A stretch of 64,000 nt of DNA, taken from Patagioenas fasciata (taxonomy: Eukaryota > Chordata > Aves > Columbiformes > Columbidae). The DNA lies in NCBI RefSeq assembly GCF_037038585.1, contig NC_092520.1, positions 60,602,501 to 60,666,500 of the forward strand, in the 5' to 3' direction. Under the pieces are notes generated by a model. The model saw nothing but the letters and a program-made list of their open reading frames with translations. It ran no database searches and was not told where the DNA came from. Within the stretch, counting starts at the first letter, position 1. Each line of letters opens with the position of its first letter. Both the position numbers and the translations under genes were made by a program. This document shows positions 36,101 through 49,778 of the stretch, in pieces.

Positions 36101-36510
36101 ACACGTGCCTGCAGGAGGTATTATCTTCTAGGAGAAGTCTTTCAAGGGGATCATTAAGGAATGATCTGAAAGGAGACTTAAGAACACAGTAAAGGTCTGA
36201 CAGAGATCCTTGGGAGTTGATAGTGAACTGAGAAAAGTGTAACAGGGAGTTCACGTATCCTGGTTTTTCTTATCTTTCTAGGAAGAAGGTAAACAGTTTG
36301 GACTTTGCACTGTCTTTCAGAGAACACCATTTTGCTTTGAAGGCCTGGGTAGGGAGGGTAAGACCATAGTACTGTTTCTGATAGATATATTTTCCAAGAC
36401 AAACATGGTTAGAAAATTAAAGTGTTTAGCAGGCAGAGGAAAGCTTGCAAGGTTGTTTTCACTTTTTCAGAGTGAAGCAAGAAATACCTACTAGAAGTCC
36501 ATTCAACAAC
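30131..36510. other. Non-coding single-copy sequence
   Basis: 6.4 kb without a recognisable gene or element. There are A or T runs at 30293-30306, about 31214-31227 and 33671-33685. A short direct repeat GTGAGCACCA / GTGAGCACTG lies at about 33156-33175. Open frames are short and on both strands. Confidence 0.45.
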
Positions 36511-36562
36511 TGTGGACCACTGTCTCAGGATCTGACTGTGGACCACTGTCTCAGGATCTGGA
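36511..36562. repeat. 26-bp tandem duplication
   Basis: A 26-bp unit beginning TGTGGACCACTGTCTCAGGA is repeated directly (36511-36536 and 36537-36562); the first 24 bases are identical. The near-identity points to a recent duplication. Confidence 0.95.
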
Positions 36563-39500
36563 CTGCAAGATAGTAAAGAACATAAACCATATCTCACAAC
36601 AGTGAAGTAACAAATCCATCTTCCAGGTAAAGTGCTCATCAGGGTTCAGGCTAGCTTTTATCATCAAAGCTGATCAATATCAAGACAAACTTCAAAATCT
36701 GCCACCACATTTTACTGCAACCGTTACACTGTGTTTGTATTATCCTTGCTGTTTCATCCCCTTTGTCCAGATCCAGATTGAAACTAGGAATAAAGTCCTC
36801 TCTAATTTTGGCTGTGACAAAGTCACAGAAATAAATTCTGAATTTAAAATGTCAAATTCGGAGCTAAGTTTTGATCTGGCAGTGTAGCTAGAACTCAAGA
36901 TGGAATAATTCAGACACACCCCACCTAATCAATCAAATGATTAGAGAAACACCAATCCAAACTTTTACACTTAGATTTGTCGAAAACCTTACCTATCAGT
37001 CAAATTCTAGAGTATTCTGTAAAAGGGTCCAAAAAGCTTTCCTTCAGTATTCTTGATTTGTGAATGCAAAATATATACAAATTTTTCAGAATATCATTTT
37101 TTAGACGTATTGCCCCAAAAGAAACAAAGCCTGTTTTGTTTAATCTCCTGTTATCATCAGAACTACCCAAAACAATAAAAGCAAGAGAAGAAACTCTTTG
37201 TGCATGTTTGCAGAAAATCTGATTTAGGAAAGCACTTTAAAAACACGTGCAAAAGATGTCACATTTTAGTTGATATTGGAAAATGTCCTACAATGTCAAT
37301 AGTGAGTCCATTATTTTAATCACTTTGTAATATAGGACTTGTGAAACAGATATGTTAGGAGAAAAAAATTAGTCCAGTAGTGTCCACTCCTTGTGAACTC
37401 ATATTTGTTGTACATAGAAGAGAATGCCCTAAAGAAACCCCCTAAAAAGTGGTTAATTAACATATAAACCACAAATGTTGGAGTATCATAAATATTCAAA
37501 AAGTGATGGATAGTGGGATAAACCCTGAGTGCATGCCGTAAGTTTTTTATCTCCATAGCTATCTTGAGCTGGATATTTACAGTAAATTACAGCTGCACAT
37601 GCTTTACTCCAGAGCCATATGTTTTATTATTCAACCAGATGTAAGCCATAAAACTGTTTTATCTATTTTGTGGTTCAGCCTAGTACTAATAAAATAAACT
37701 ACAAATACCTGACTTATAGCTTTGCTGGCATTTTTGCACTCCAGTGAAGTGCAGTGCCAATGCCTCATGCGGTGAAAGTGATCTAAGAAAATCATATGTT
37801 CTTCCCCTTTCTTATGCTTTCATAAGGACCTTAAATATTTGAATGAACAGTGTTGAGCTATAACTTGTTCTTTTACTGTTTTTCATCACATGGACTATCA
37901 CCATCACTGATAGTTCATTTTTGTTTCCTGCAGATTGGAAAGGACATTGTAAGGGGCCTGCACTCTGTCTTGGCATCTACATCACTGTTTTTCCTTAAGC
38001 ATTGCAGGATAGCATTAAATTACTAACGTAATCACATATTGCAGGAAGGATGTATTCAGTTATATAAAAAAAGATAATGTTACAATTAACAAGACATTCC
38101 TCTTTTTTAAATCTATTACATTAAACCTTGGACACAAGAATCAAAAAGTAGTCATTTGTCTTGCCACTATTTTGGGATTAAAATTCCTTTAAGCACCTGT
38201 GAAAACTGTCCTGAGTGCACACACAAATGTTTTCCGTTTATGTCAAGTGTCTTGAAAGACAAATTCAGCTTTTGTATCACTGTTTCTGCCAAAAAAAAAA
38301 TGTTCTCAGAAGTATTAAAATCCTATTTTTCATGTGGAATGTGACCATAAGGAACACAGTATATAACGGCTGTAGAGAAGTCAAAGAATATTGTGAAAAG
38401 ATCACAAAATACAGCCAACTTTCTGAACATTTTTAGATACACTGCTGGCCTTGGACTAATATGCTCAGTCTCAAGGTTGTCATGGACATCTGTTAATAAG
38501 TCTCCCTAGCCCAACAACATTCATTTGACTCTCAAAATGCATAACCCTAGCAGACTAATGAGGAACTGAATGCTGAATGTTTATCAAAGGGGACTCTCTT
38601 CCATTCCATCCACCTCTTGCATACTTTCAAAGAATTAATCTATTTTAACAAGGGACCCTCTCCCTATTCTATGGCCTCAATTCAATCCCTAAAACAGGGG
38701 ATTAAATCCAACATTCTGCAAGTTGAAATTAAAGTGGGTTTGGTTGCTTTTCAAGCTACTCTGAGTGTTAATTGGGGTAAAATCTGCAGCTTCTGGATTA
38801 CCACTCACATTTCGATTAACAGAGGAGGAAAACTTTGCCAGAAGTACCACAAGGACTAAGCAGAATGAAGTCTTTTAACCCTTTCTCAGCATAGTGAGCA
38901 GATATCACTTAGAAGAACACAGGCAATTTCAAATGCTTTGATTGCTCTGCACACAATACTGAAGTTGAAGAAAACATTAAGCACTGTGTCATTTTTTATT
39001 CCTAAAAATCCTTTAGATTTCATTATAGTTGATCAAAAATAATCAAGCAGATGTTACAGGCAGTAATGCTTTTAAACCCTTTGTGCTTAGATTTAAATCT
39101 CAAAAAAGGCAGATAAAGGAAGTGTGAAGGATTTCATACCGTGGTCCCTCAAGTATTTGTAAAATGTAAGTGCTGTTTAGATACTTTCTTATGCCCGATA
39201 CTTTATCATTTTTATGTTGCTGCTGAAAAGATAAGGTCTCAAGTGTGAGTTCCTGTGATAAACACATTTTCTTTTGGCTCATGAGTCATAGACAATGTAA
39301 AAAGACATTTCCTTCTCAAAACACCAATATTATGAACATCTGGTTCATACCCTTCTTAACAGAATTTGTTCCACTGCTCTATTACATATAAACATCTGTC
39401 ATTTATATCAAGCAGTTGACAAATGTTCTATCATGAATTCTAAGAACTGGCATGTTAGAACACTAAATACCTTTTTTATCCAAAATGAAAACTGTTCGTT

Positions 39501-42500
39501 TGTGTTGAAGACTGAATCCTACTCAACAGAGGTAACTTGTTTATCAAATGAGAAAAGGGGTTAAATTTATATCAACAGTCTTAAATTTTCTTTCTCCCGA
39601 CAACTGTACGTAATTATTGTAAATCACTCACATAAAAGACAATGATGTGCTACTGTTTGACACTACGTGGATACAGTTTATCGAATGGTTTTGTCTGTGT
39701 AAAAGACTGAAAGTTTTGAGAAGTTTCAGACTCTCAGAGTTTTTCCAGATATTCATGGTTAGAAAATTAACTTGTTCAAAGAAAAAGGTATTTTTCTGCT
39801 GGTGTTCCATGCTAAGGGGTTGTTTTGTTTGTTTGCTTTGTTTGGCAGGGACAGCCAGAGCCACATGGATGAGCAATGTGTTCCAGGAAACATTCTTCCT
39901 CCAGAGGTGTGGAATCATTTCTGCCTCTCCTTCTGGGTACTTAAAGGCCCATGAAATCAAAATCTGGGGGAACTGTCACTGACTTTTGTAGTGCCGCAAG
40001 GACTGTTCAAGAACAAGGAGATCACTTGGTTTTACTTGAGGTCAAATGGCTGTTACGTGCACCCCTCTGTGCTCAGGAAAGAGCAATCTCTTCCATGACA
40101 GGATAGGACGAATTCTCAGGAGGCTTCAGCCAGAAGAATCACCACAGGATCCTGTATCCCTGAGTATTTTAAGTTATAACTGGGACCCAAACAGGAAGGG
40201 CTTTCTGTAAGTTTGTGATTTGTGATTCCAAGAAATGAATCGAAAATCCATGTCTGACTTCCAAAACCAGCTGCATCGGGTAGACTCCACTATTAAGAGT
40301 AAGTCAAGATGTGTAAATGAGGTGTCTCCTTCTCTCCATTGACTGTACAGACTAAACAGAGAGTCACCTGGCAACAATTAATAGAAAAAATGGATTGCGT
40401 TTCCTAAATGAGGTGCATAAAGTGGGCAGTCTGCACCTGGCTGTATGAGTTTTAAATTTGCCATCCTTATTCACAATGTATGAAGTATTTTTCATAGCTT
40501 TTCAGGACAGGCATTGCACAAGACATTTGTAACTAGCTGAAAACAAAGGAACCTTGTGATTCACTGAGAGAAAGGATATTTAGTTAGATGCATGACAGAG
40601 CCAGAGGCAACTTCGGAGCTGCAAATGCAATTACTGCTGGCCAGAGGCATTTACTTTTCACTTAAAAAAAAAAAAAAAGTCTGCTCTGATTTGTCTGACT
40701 TCTGTCCAGAGAAGAACAGCATAAAACACATTCATTCTTAGGAGATCTGGAAGATCCTCCCTAAGAGGAGAACAGATCTGGAAAAGGTGCCTATACCTGC
40801 ATGTGTAACATGAAAGAAGATAATTTTGCCATCCTCTGCTTTTCTCCAGCCCTTGTTCTAATAGGCTGAACATTGCTTTTTCATTTCAGGATGAGCAAAA
40901 ATATGGAGCAATTTGATATGCAGTCTGTACTAACACTGAGAAAGCTAAATCTAGTGTCCTAATGAAATCTATTGCAATATAAAAATTGTGTGTTTATTAA
41001 TAAGGCAGAACATTATTAGATTTTCTTATTGAGCTAGAGCATCTCAAGGCAATTGGGGCAGGAAGAGAGAGCAATGTCTTTACAGTACATTCTTTGTTTC
41101 CTTAACACTGATCACCTGTCATACTTCATTCCCAGCATGGACCTTTTATAACCATTTGCTATTCTGACCTTTGCATACATTTTTTGCAAGCTTTACCCTG
41201 GGACTGTTTAAGCTGGGTTGGGTGGGCATATGCTGAGCAGGGTAGCAAAGAACAGGGAAGGATTACATTTCAGCTGTGAACTGGCTGCATCTCTTGAGCC
41301 ATTCATTACCAGATTCCCTAACATTTGGGTTTTCAAAAGGTGATGAATTTTTTTTGTGGAAAACGGTATTTTGTTGGCTGGAATCCACTGAAGCATACTT
41401 TCAATATTAACTCCCTATTGGGAGCAGTTTCTGCTTATGATTTGTTTTAATGAACACCAGTTTAAATGGGGTTAATCATAATGCCCACTGGAAAAAGGAT
41501 AAATCTCAGCATATTTTATACATGCCTGACCCAACCAGAACTCATGTGCTGCGGATGGTAGCCATGCAAAAGGACTTTCTGAGCGTGGGAGTTAGGTCTG
41601 TACAGGATATGGTTAGAATACATGGGGGAAATTAACGTATTTTCATTTCTTTTTTCTTCCTGTTACCTCAGTTCCCCATCTCCCTAACCACTGCACGCAC
41701 CCACCAACTTCTGTCTCTCTGACCTTGTTGATGTCTCCTCTTTGCCTGCGAGCTCTTCTACTCCTACATCCCCCACTGATCTTAGTTCCTCTGTGCTCAG
41801 CTTACATCCTCTCAATACCCTGATCCCACTGACCTTCATCATCCCCCAGCCACATGTCTTCTCAGCTTCCTCACACATTTCCGTGGTTTCCTAAATCCTC
41901 TCTCTCACATCTTAGGCCAAACAGCTGGAACCAGAAGCAGAACAGTTTCTAATTAAAAACCTCGAATTGTAAATATCATGTATTTAACAACTACTCATTG
42001 AATTTATCAGAACTGTCCCTAATTAAATCCCCTTGAAAATACTGAAAGGTCTTCCTTGCCAAAGTCCACAGAACAAAGCTAAAGCAAAGTTTTTAAGTTT
42101 ATTACTGATGATACAAACTAAAAAGGTGTTTTTCATTAAAACTAAAACATAAACAAATATGATAGCAACAATAATTTTTACCTAAGCTTTACCTAACTAT
42201 TCAGAATTAAATTTAGAATAAAGAATTTCTGAAATAAGTATGTAGTTCTACTGAAGTTTGGGAATCAGCTAGCCATCAGCTTTACAAGAGGACATCAGCT
42301 AAACCCCTATTGATAGAATGCTCATATCATTCTGGCATCCGGTTTGCATCAGTGTTGCATTTCTAATTAAACCTGGCCAACCTATTTGCCAGTACTGGTA
42401 TACAAATGACAGGGCTGAAATATTTTTTTTCTGTAGAGATATCTGCCAGTTTTTCATGCATTTTGATTTAAAACAGGTTAAAGTAAGCATGGATCATAGC

Positions 42501-42582
42501 AGAATGGTGAAATTCTCTCTGGGAATAGTAAGCATTACAAATTGAGGACAAAATTGAATAGGTTAAGCATTAAATATGAAGA
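36563..42582. other. Non-coding single-copy sequence
   Basis: There is no gene. About 37560-37790 is moderately motif-rich (TTTACAGTAAATTACAGC, GCCATAAAACTG) but not distinctive. A splice-acceptor-like T-rich tract plus CAG ends at 39848, with overlapping frames on both strands (39628-39982) that carry no recognised domain. An A-run lies at about 40664-40678. The CT-rich segment at about 41650-41880 is low in complexity. Confidence 0.4.
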
Positions 42583-42668
42583 GACAGATCCTCAGATAAC
42601 ATAAATTGTTATTGCTATTCCACTGATGTCATTAAAGTTGTATTGATCCAATTCTGCTGAGAATATGC
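42583..42668. repeat. Relic of an ancient palindromic interspersed repeat, both arms visible
   Basis: This is the clearest copy of the family also seen at 9099. CAGATCCTCAGATAACATAA forms the left arm, TATTCCACTGATGTCATTAA the centre (family: CTCCATTGACTTCAATGG), and TGTATTGATCCAATTCTGCTG the right arm in inverted order. Palindromic symmetry is only partial because of age. It is non-coding; hairpin or MITE-like origin is an inference. Confidence 0.55.
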
Positions 42669-45600
42669 TGAAAAGTGGTACTACATCCCACAGGCAGAAG
42701 GAATACTGAAAAAACGATACCTGCCCCTTATCAGAATCCACTTTTCCTACAAAAGAAAGTTATTTCTTTGGAGCTTTATGTTAAATTTTATTCCTGTTAA
42801 TATTTTTCTCTGAGTTACCTTCAGCTCCCTTGGAGCCTTTTCCCTTTGAAATACGAGGGGCTCAGTGTTTCAGTATTGCAAAGAACAATAACTTTATGCA
42901 ATTTACATGTATAACTAAGCACTTGGATTTCAAACCTCAAGAGTATGGTATTGGAACAGCAAAAGCTCCTTTGTGAATACATAACCCATTTTGATCATAC
43001 TTATAGTGACTCTATTTATTTAATAAAATAAAGCAACACTTATTTTATCTGCTAGTGTGTTATTAATTATTCCCTCCTCTTCTTTCTACTGCAAACATCT
43101 CTCTGTGTACTGCTCTGTTTAGTAACATTACCAGATAAGCCTACGGAGTCTGAAAATCCTGCCTCCCAGGATAGCAGGGAAAAAAAGGCTACAAAGGACT
43201 CAAAAGTAGCTGCAAATATGGAGACCAGAGGTGAGATTTCTAATGCATCAGGCATGTAATTGCATTAATTCAATACAATGATTAAAGAGCTTTGAAGTAA
43301 TGCTACTGCCTCATCCAGACAGATTCTGATTAAGCAACAAAGGTGTGAGAAACTGTTATGGATCAAAGATTGAGAAGATATAGGTTGGGGAAGAAAATAG
43401 GTTGGGAAGATTTAGAAAACACATTTAGTGACTCTGAGAAAAAAAAAGAAAATGTGTTAAATATAAACTATGCAATAGACTGATATGTAGCATCACAAAT
43501 CTGTTATTAAATGCATACTTCAAGGAATGCAAAGAGATAGAGGATAATTTAAAGACTTTGTTTTAAAATTATTTTAAGGAAGAGAAAACAGTTCAGCTGC
43601 AGTTCAAATACTAGTCTTTTATACCTCCAACTTAACTATCTAAATTTAAACACTAATGAAATAACTCAGCTTCAGAAGCATCTAAAATCAATGGTGGATT
43701 TAAGGAGGTATCACAAGGTCTGCAACATGTCCCTCTCAGCACCACAAACCCAGTGTTAATTCTGGGCAGCCAAATCACTCCAACTTGATTTTCAGGGCTG
43801 CAGAGAATTCATCGTAATTAGATCTCTTCCTGGCTATAAAAATCTCAATCAAAATCATAAAAAACCAAGACAATACATAAAGCCATTCAGTCGTATAAAA
43901 GCCAGTAACTTAGTATTGTCAGAAGTCCCAAAAATAAACAGCCAAGCTTAGACACATTGTTTCTTATTCCCTTTCTTTGTTGCTCGTGTTCAGATTAGTG
44001 CCTTTTTTTTGAGAAGAGTTAGTCCAGAAATAGAGTGAGGAAAGCTGGGCACCTTGAGTCAAGATATGGTTGATGACCGTAGTTTCTTTGATGCTTGAAA
44101 TGGCCATGAAATGGCATGGGCCTCTGAAGAAGGCAACATGAGACTGATATGCTAGCAAATAACTTTTTCAGTTCCCTAATTTTTTGTGGACGTAAGTTCA
44201 CTGAACTGTACATTAATATAGCTCCCTGCTACTTCCCATCAATTTGCTTATCTTTGTCTTTTTAAAAATGTATTTTAAGAAATCAGTGGGAAAGGGCTAC
44301 TGCATAAGGGAGAGAGGAGTTGGCTAAACCATGACAAGGGTTTGTAAGCAGTCACTGACATAACAAAATTTATGTACTAGCATCTGCTACAGGTGAGCAT
44401 TTATATTCCAGAAAGAATACCTTCACATCATAAGCTTGTTTAAGAGTTTTCCAATGGACAATTGCTTGGTCATACAATTTTTCTTGTGATACACAGCTGT
44501 AAAAAATTACCCAGAATCATCTTTCTTCTATTATTTATTTTACCGGTTTCCAGTCGTTTCAGATCTTTTCGGGATACACTCCTCTAACAAATGAAATGGA
44601 CCTAAACAGTGTTTTTTGGGGGAGTCATCCATCAGGAAGAGATAAGTTGCTACCATAGAATCTTCAGATGGTGCTAAATTCTGACCTTCCCTATGAGAAG
44701 ACGAAGAGAAGTGAAAAATACCACAATGCAAAATAAGCATAATACTACACAGAAGGCCCAAAAATGAACCACGTTTGACACTGTTCAGGGAAATAATTTT
44801 CTATGCTCAATTCAAAACCCTGTGTTATGTGAAATACAGCTGTGATGTCTTTCTCAAATACTTCAGCAATCTGAATTACACGTTGTAACTTTAGCCAAGC
44901 TATACCAGACACCAAAAACAGGAAACAGATGACAAAGATTCCCTGTGTCCACTCTGTTGTCATCTAAAGAACAAAAATCTAGTTTTGGCTCATGGATAAT
45001 TTCAGCACTCTCAGGACCTCTCCACATTACATCCAAATAACCTACAAAGTTTCTTCAACAGCCCGTATTTACAGTGAGACAGTAGGTTTTTCACTTCATA
45101 ATCTCCCTTCTTTTGGGGGAATTCCCCCTGATAACACCACCTTTACTCCCCTTTTTGCCATTTCTCATTAGTGTTATGTTGCAGTTCAACAAAAACGTAA
45201 AGCTAATGAGTTCCCACATACCAACACTGACTAAAAGGACAGGCTACGGCTCGCTGAACCAGCACTGTTGCTTTCTACGCTATAAGTGGTTTCCAGCCTA
45301 CTTTAACATCTCTTCCAAGTAGCTGTCATGCTCCTTTAGACCTAGGCCCTGAACCATATTTCTTTTTTTGACAGCTGAAAGGAGCATAGCACAAAATAAC
45401 GTGGCTGCAGAGCCTCAGTCACTGCATAGGTGGGGTTTGGAGTTCTTAACATTATATTTATCCCCTGAAATTGTTTATATTTGGAGCTTTCTTGTGCTTA
45501 GCACTTCTAATCCCACTACTTAAAAGGCTGTATAGAGGAATACATGCTTTGCATTTAATTATTGTCTCCAGCAAGTTGCTCTGTGGAAGTTATGATGTTG

Positions 45601-47672
45601 AGTCCTCAATGATCTGCAGAGCAGTTTTATTAATATCTGGATGAGTACCTCCAGAAACAGAGTAAAATGTCTCTTCCTAGTATTCTGTTGTCCATCTATC
45701 TGGTGAGTGAAGAGCTGATTTCAATCACCTGTAGTTTTACTTTTTCCCACTGCATGCCAAATATATCTTATTGCTTTTAATTTGGACTTTCAGACTGGGC
45801 AGAGGTGTTGGTATTGAGCAGATCAGCAGCACATGACAGAATCCCTGGTGTAGAGAGGAAGAAAAAAAGAATTATGTAGTTAGCTTCATTGGTCTGTAGG
45901 TTACCATTAAATGGATGTCTCTGGCTTACCATCATTCACTGTAATTGTAGTGTCTGGAAAGTTGACTTTCCCTTGAGACTAATCTATTTTAAGTTCAATG
46001 GATCAAGGGAAGCTCTTGAAAGACTTGTAAAATTCTTTACATTTGACTTCTTAGGTCCAAGGAAAGAAAATGTTGTGTACTATATGTACTTCTTAGTCGA
46101 GAATTCATTAGAATACCAATTTGAGACAATTTCTGGTGTGAATTTCCACAGGAAAAAAACCTCACGGTGGATCATCTCACATGCATACTGATTGTTTTTA
46201 GGTACTACATTTAGATACATTTAGGTGTCACATTTGGAATTATATCCTTTTTATTTGTATTTCCAATGTTTTACCATCAGCTCTGGCAGAACTATCCAGG
46301 CAGTCAAAAGTTGCCACAGAGAGGAAAGGAAGGAAAGAATGTTCTCCTTCAGGATATTTTTTGCATTTTGTCCAAATATATACAGTGTATACCTTTAGCC
46401 CTTCTTGAGGTTCATTTCTTCACTGAAATAACTTGGAGAGACTATTAGAAGACCTAAAGTCACTCCAAAAAAAGACTCAGAGGAGGATATCCATTATGCC
46501 CTGAAATCTCTAGTGGGCAAATAAACATTTTTCTTGCCTAGACGGACTATGACAACTCCATTAAACAGGCTAACCAAACAAGAACGGGAGGGGTAGCCTT
46601 CCAAAATTTAATTTCTGTGGCCATGTAATCTTTTTGACTACTGTAATCTTTGTTCAGATTTCAAGATCAGCCCAAGATTCATACAGTATATCAGTGGCAT
46701 ACTTACACCTTACTTACTCCTTTGAACATTACATATCTTAAGATAAGAGCCATATATTATCTTTATGGTCAATGTCAATAGAAAGAAAGCAGTGGTAAAA
46801 AAAATTAGTGGTTTAATTTATTTTATCAAAGCCAAGAGTGACCAACCTTGTGGCTTTCACTGAAAAGAAACATGCTACAGGGTATGTACTGTTCCTGGCC
46901 CATAGCATTGCCTACAGAAGTTCCCTCTTGAGAAAAAGAGAGAACAACCACAAGGAACAGTTGTTATGCATGTTGCTTAATGCATGGCTAGAAGGTGAAT
47001 ATTTTCTCTGTTAAGAAAAATGTGTAAAAACTGAAGAATATTTGCTTCTAGTCTTCATAATGTAGCATGCTCAGACCTTTATCAGACTTCATCTTGTTTC
47101 CTTTTTCAGGTCTGCATAGGAAGCCCATATAGCAAGAAACGTAAGAAGTATTAAGACATCCTGGTGTTAAATAGATGCATAAATAGACAGTGAAGTACTA
47201 CATTCCAGGTGATAAGCTTTGAAATGCATTTAGTCTTCTTCTAAACAGCTGTGGTCAGAAATCAGGAGTACTGCAGATACTCCATATCCAACCTCCTTTC
47301 TCCGGCACCTCAGGTTACACTCAGCACATATATTTCTTTTTGAAAGAAGGAGAACATTATTACACTCAAAGACTGATATTAAATTGGAACTCTGATTTAA
47401 GAAAACCTAATGTTCTATCTTGCCCACTCTTAGAAAGCACTAGTGTACACCCCTCCTTCTGGGGCCTGTGTGAAGAAAGGGCACTGTGAGCTTCACCCTG
47501 AAGGAATGCAAAGGCACAACACTACCTTGCACCAGCGGTCTTGCAGTATACTCTATATCCCACTGTTCATCTGCTTTATACTCAGTCTAGAAAGGGCTGC
47601 GTGAGTGTGCCCAGCAATGCTAAAGCATGCCCGGCTTCCCCTTGTACCTTTGGCTGCTTCAGAGTCTGAACT
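42669..47672. other. Non-coding single-copy sequence
   Basis: 5 kb without a recognisable gene, RNA or repeat. The 100-codon frame at 45889-46191 has no feature that I recognise. A GGTGCTAAATTCTGACC phrase near 44670 may be another trace of the old palindromic repeat. Confidence 0.45.
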
Positions 47673-47680
47673 TATATAAG
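47673..47680 (+). promoter_or_regulatory. Possible TATA box
   Basis: TATATAAG is followed by GGGGCAGCAGCTGAG, giving a good TATA-box context with a GC-richer downstream flank. A start site would be expected at about 47700-47706. No gene begins there that I can recognise, but an exon-like block lies about 450 bp downstream. Isolated TATA-like words are common in AT-rich DNA, so confidence is low. Confidence 0.2.
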
Positions 47681-48151
47681 GGGCAGCAGCTGAGTCAAGT
47701 AACAAGGTCACTGTACAGGCATTTTTTTACGGCCAGTGCCATCCACGGAGACTTCACCAGCATTTCACAGAAAAGAGACAGGGAAGAGAAGCATGCCTAC
47801 TACATCAGCCTTGGGCAGTGGCTGCAGACTCCCCATTGTATGACTGGCCATACAACATGAAAGCCACAGTTGAAAATCGGACCCATCACACGATACAATA
47901 TCAGGGATTACTGCCATCAAAACCATTGCAAGACTGTACTTGCATTTGTGATTCACATGAGAGAAGAAGGCTCCCTCCTCCTCCTGTTTGGGTAGATGCA
48001 GATTATACACATTTGCTCTATGTGTCCCTGTGTTCCCAACAGTGTCTCATTGCATAACACAGTCCTGTGCTGATGTTGCTTTTAAAGGCTTTCTTCTATT
48101 CTGTTAGTATTAAGCATTCTTTGAAATCATTCTTTCTTCCTTTTCTTTTAG

Positions 48152-48410
48152 GATTGGGTCTGCTGTGAACTCAACAGGTTTCTCCATATCCGGCTGCATG
48201 AATGAGAGACTTTTAAGACTGCTGATTCAAGAAATTGGAGTGATTGACTGGAACAGCAGTACAGTAACAAGAGAGAATCACTAGGGGGATGTTGGAGCAG
48301 ACAGCTGTTATATTATTTCGAACAGGCAGTTTTCCTTATAAATATTTACTGTATTGAAAAACAGACAGCTATTGTAGTAGTGATCTGGAAATAAATTTGA
48401 AAAATTACTG
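48152..48410 (+). ncRNA. Exon-like block, possible terminal exon of an unknown transcript
   Basis: A strong acceptor (about 20 nt of nearly pure pyrimidine, then TTTTAG, ending at 48151) precedes a 43-codon open stretch (48153-48284) ending in TAG. A poly(A) signal AATAAA follows at 48390-48395. This is the arrangement of a last exon. The peptide contains IQEIGVIDWNSS and matches nothing I know, so a non-coding RNA exon is as likely as a coding one. No convincing upstream donor was found. It is speculative. Confidence 0.2.
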
Positions 48411-48914
48411 GGATTTTCCCTGTAAGACTAACATCAAAAGTTGTAACTGAATATACCTGTGGTCCAACATTGCACAAAATTTGGGCTCAACCTCAATTTA
48501 GGCAAAACTTCCAGAGAAGCTCTATATGTTTAATGCAAAGGGTCAGTGTAATTTTTGTTTGAACAGACATTTCAAGACTCACATATTGTTCATAAATTTT
48601 ATGCAATCTGAGACATATACCTGAGAAAAATGGGCAAATGTCCCTCTGAGATAAAGCGGCATCTAAAGCCTTCACCAGAGCTGGCTTGATTTACACCAGT
48701 GGAAGTACTGCAAACCAGTGTATTTATTAAGAAATTATTTAAATGCAACCGAAATATTTTTTTCTGAAAAGCTGTTGCTACTTATATCGTCAACTTCTGA
48801 ACATCTTAAATGTAATAAACCATTTCTAACAGCTGTAGAAGCAAAGATTCCTCAAAAAAAACACACTATGAAATTTCAAGAACTTAAATATTTGAGACAG
48901 CCATAATTTAGTTG

Positions 48915-49110
48915 CTCTTGTTGTTGTTTTTAAATTGGCTCCTTCGTTATGTAAAATGCTGTACCTATGAGATAATTGACTTTTCCCTGTAATTAAACCT
49001 GCAATTAAAAAATTGTTATCATCACTTAAATAACTGCTTGGGAAACAATTCAATGAAAAGATGAGCCGAAATCGAACGAATGGTCTTTTCTCAGAGTGTG
49101 AATAACAACA
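48915..49110. promoter_or_regulatory. Candidate conserved non-coding element
   Basis: This block combines homeodomain-type words (GATAATTGAC, CCTGTAATTAAACC, TGCAATTAAAAAATTG) with retained CpGs (CCTTCGTTATG, GAGCCGAAATCGAACGAATG). It has no repeat signature, and the open frame that crosses it (48826-49119, minus strand) shows no domain. An enhancer-like role is inferred from composition only. Confidence 0.35.
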
Positions 49111-49683
49111 AGGTTTCATAGTCTGTCAGTCACAGTACCAGCAAGCTTGTCTTTGAAAACGCTTCCATTTTTCAAGCTGTTAGAGGGATTGCTATAGATC
49201 CTGGGGGCATAAGCCTGAAAGAAAGATCATAATTCAGCAACAGGAGGTCTGCTTATCTCCCTCAACAGTGAGCTGGCAGAGGATGGGGACCCATGCTTTG
49301 TTCACACGTGGAATAAACAGCATAAACCTGCTTCATGCCTGGACAGGCTTCCAGCCCCCCTGGTATAGAGATGCTGGATGGAGGGAAGAGCGAAGCAGAG
49401 ACGGTGAGGAAAAAACAGTGTACATGAGTGTGTAGGTGTGTAATTAGTGGGGCTATTCACACCTTCAGAAAAAAGAGAAAAAGAATCTGTCTCATCCTTT
49501 ACAGTATCCCTTGATCTCTTTGTTAAACTGTATTTGTAGTTTTCTATTGAAATGTCATTCAGGAAATACCATTCATCTTCCCTTGACACAGAAAGAGGGA
49601 GGGTGGTATTAAGTGACCTGTGTAGTGAAAGGAAAGATGTGACTCAATTTTATATTATTTGTAATTAAACAGAGATAATTACT

Positions 49684-49690
49684 AAAGAGA

Positions 49691-49721
<31 letters not shown>

Positions 49722-49726
49722 AAAAA
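49684..49726. repeat. Purine tract ending in A17
   Basis: G/A-only sequence with GGGGGAAATGGGAAGGGG-type runs leads into seventeen A residues (49710-49726). It is low-complexity. Confidence 0.85.
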
Positions 49727-49778
49727 CAACTGAGAGAGTGAGAAGAAATTAGATCCTATTTATAACACACATTTCACA

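Noticed and set aside
39647..39982. 111-codon frame with a hydrophobic stretch and a nearby acceptor-like T-rich CAG
   Set aside because: The opposite strand is open over nearly the same interval and a third frame is open too; no family is recognisable and no donor or partner exon is evident.
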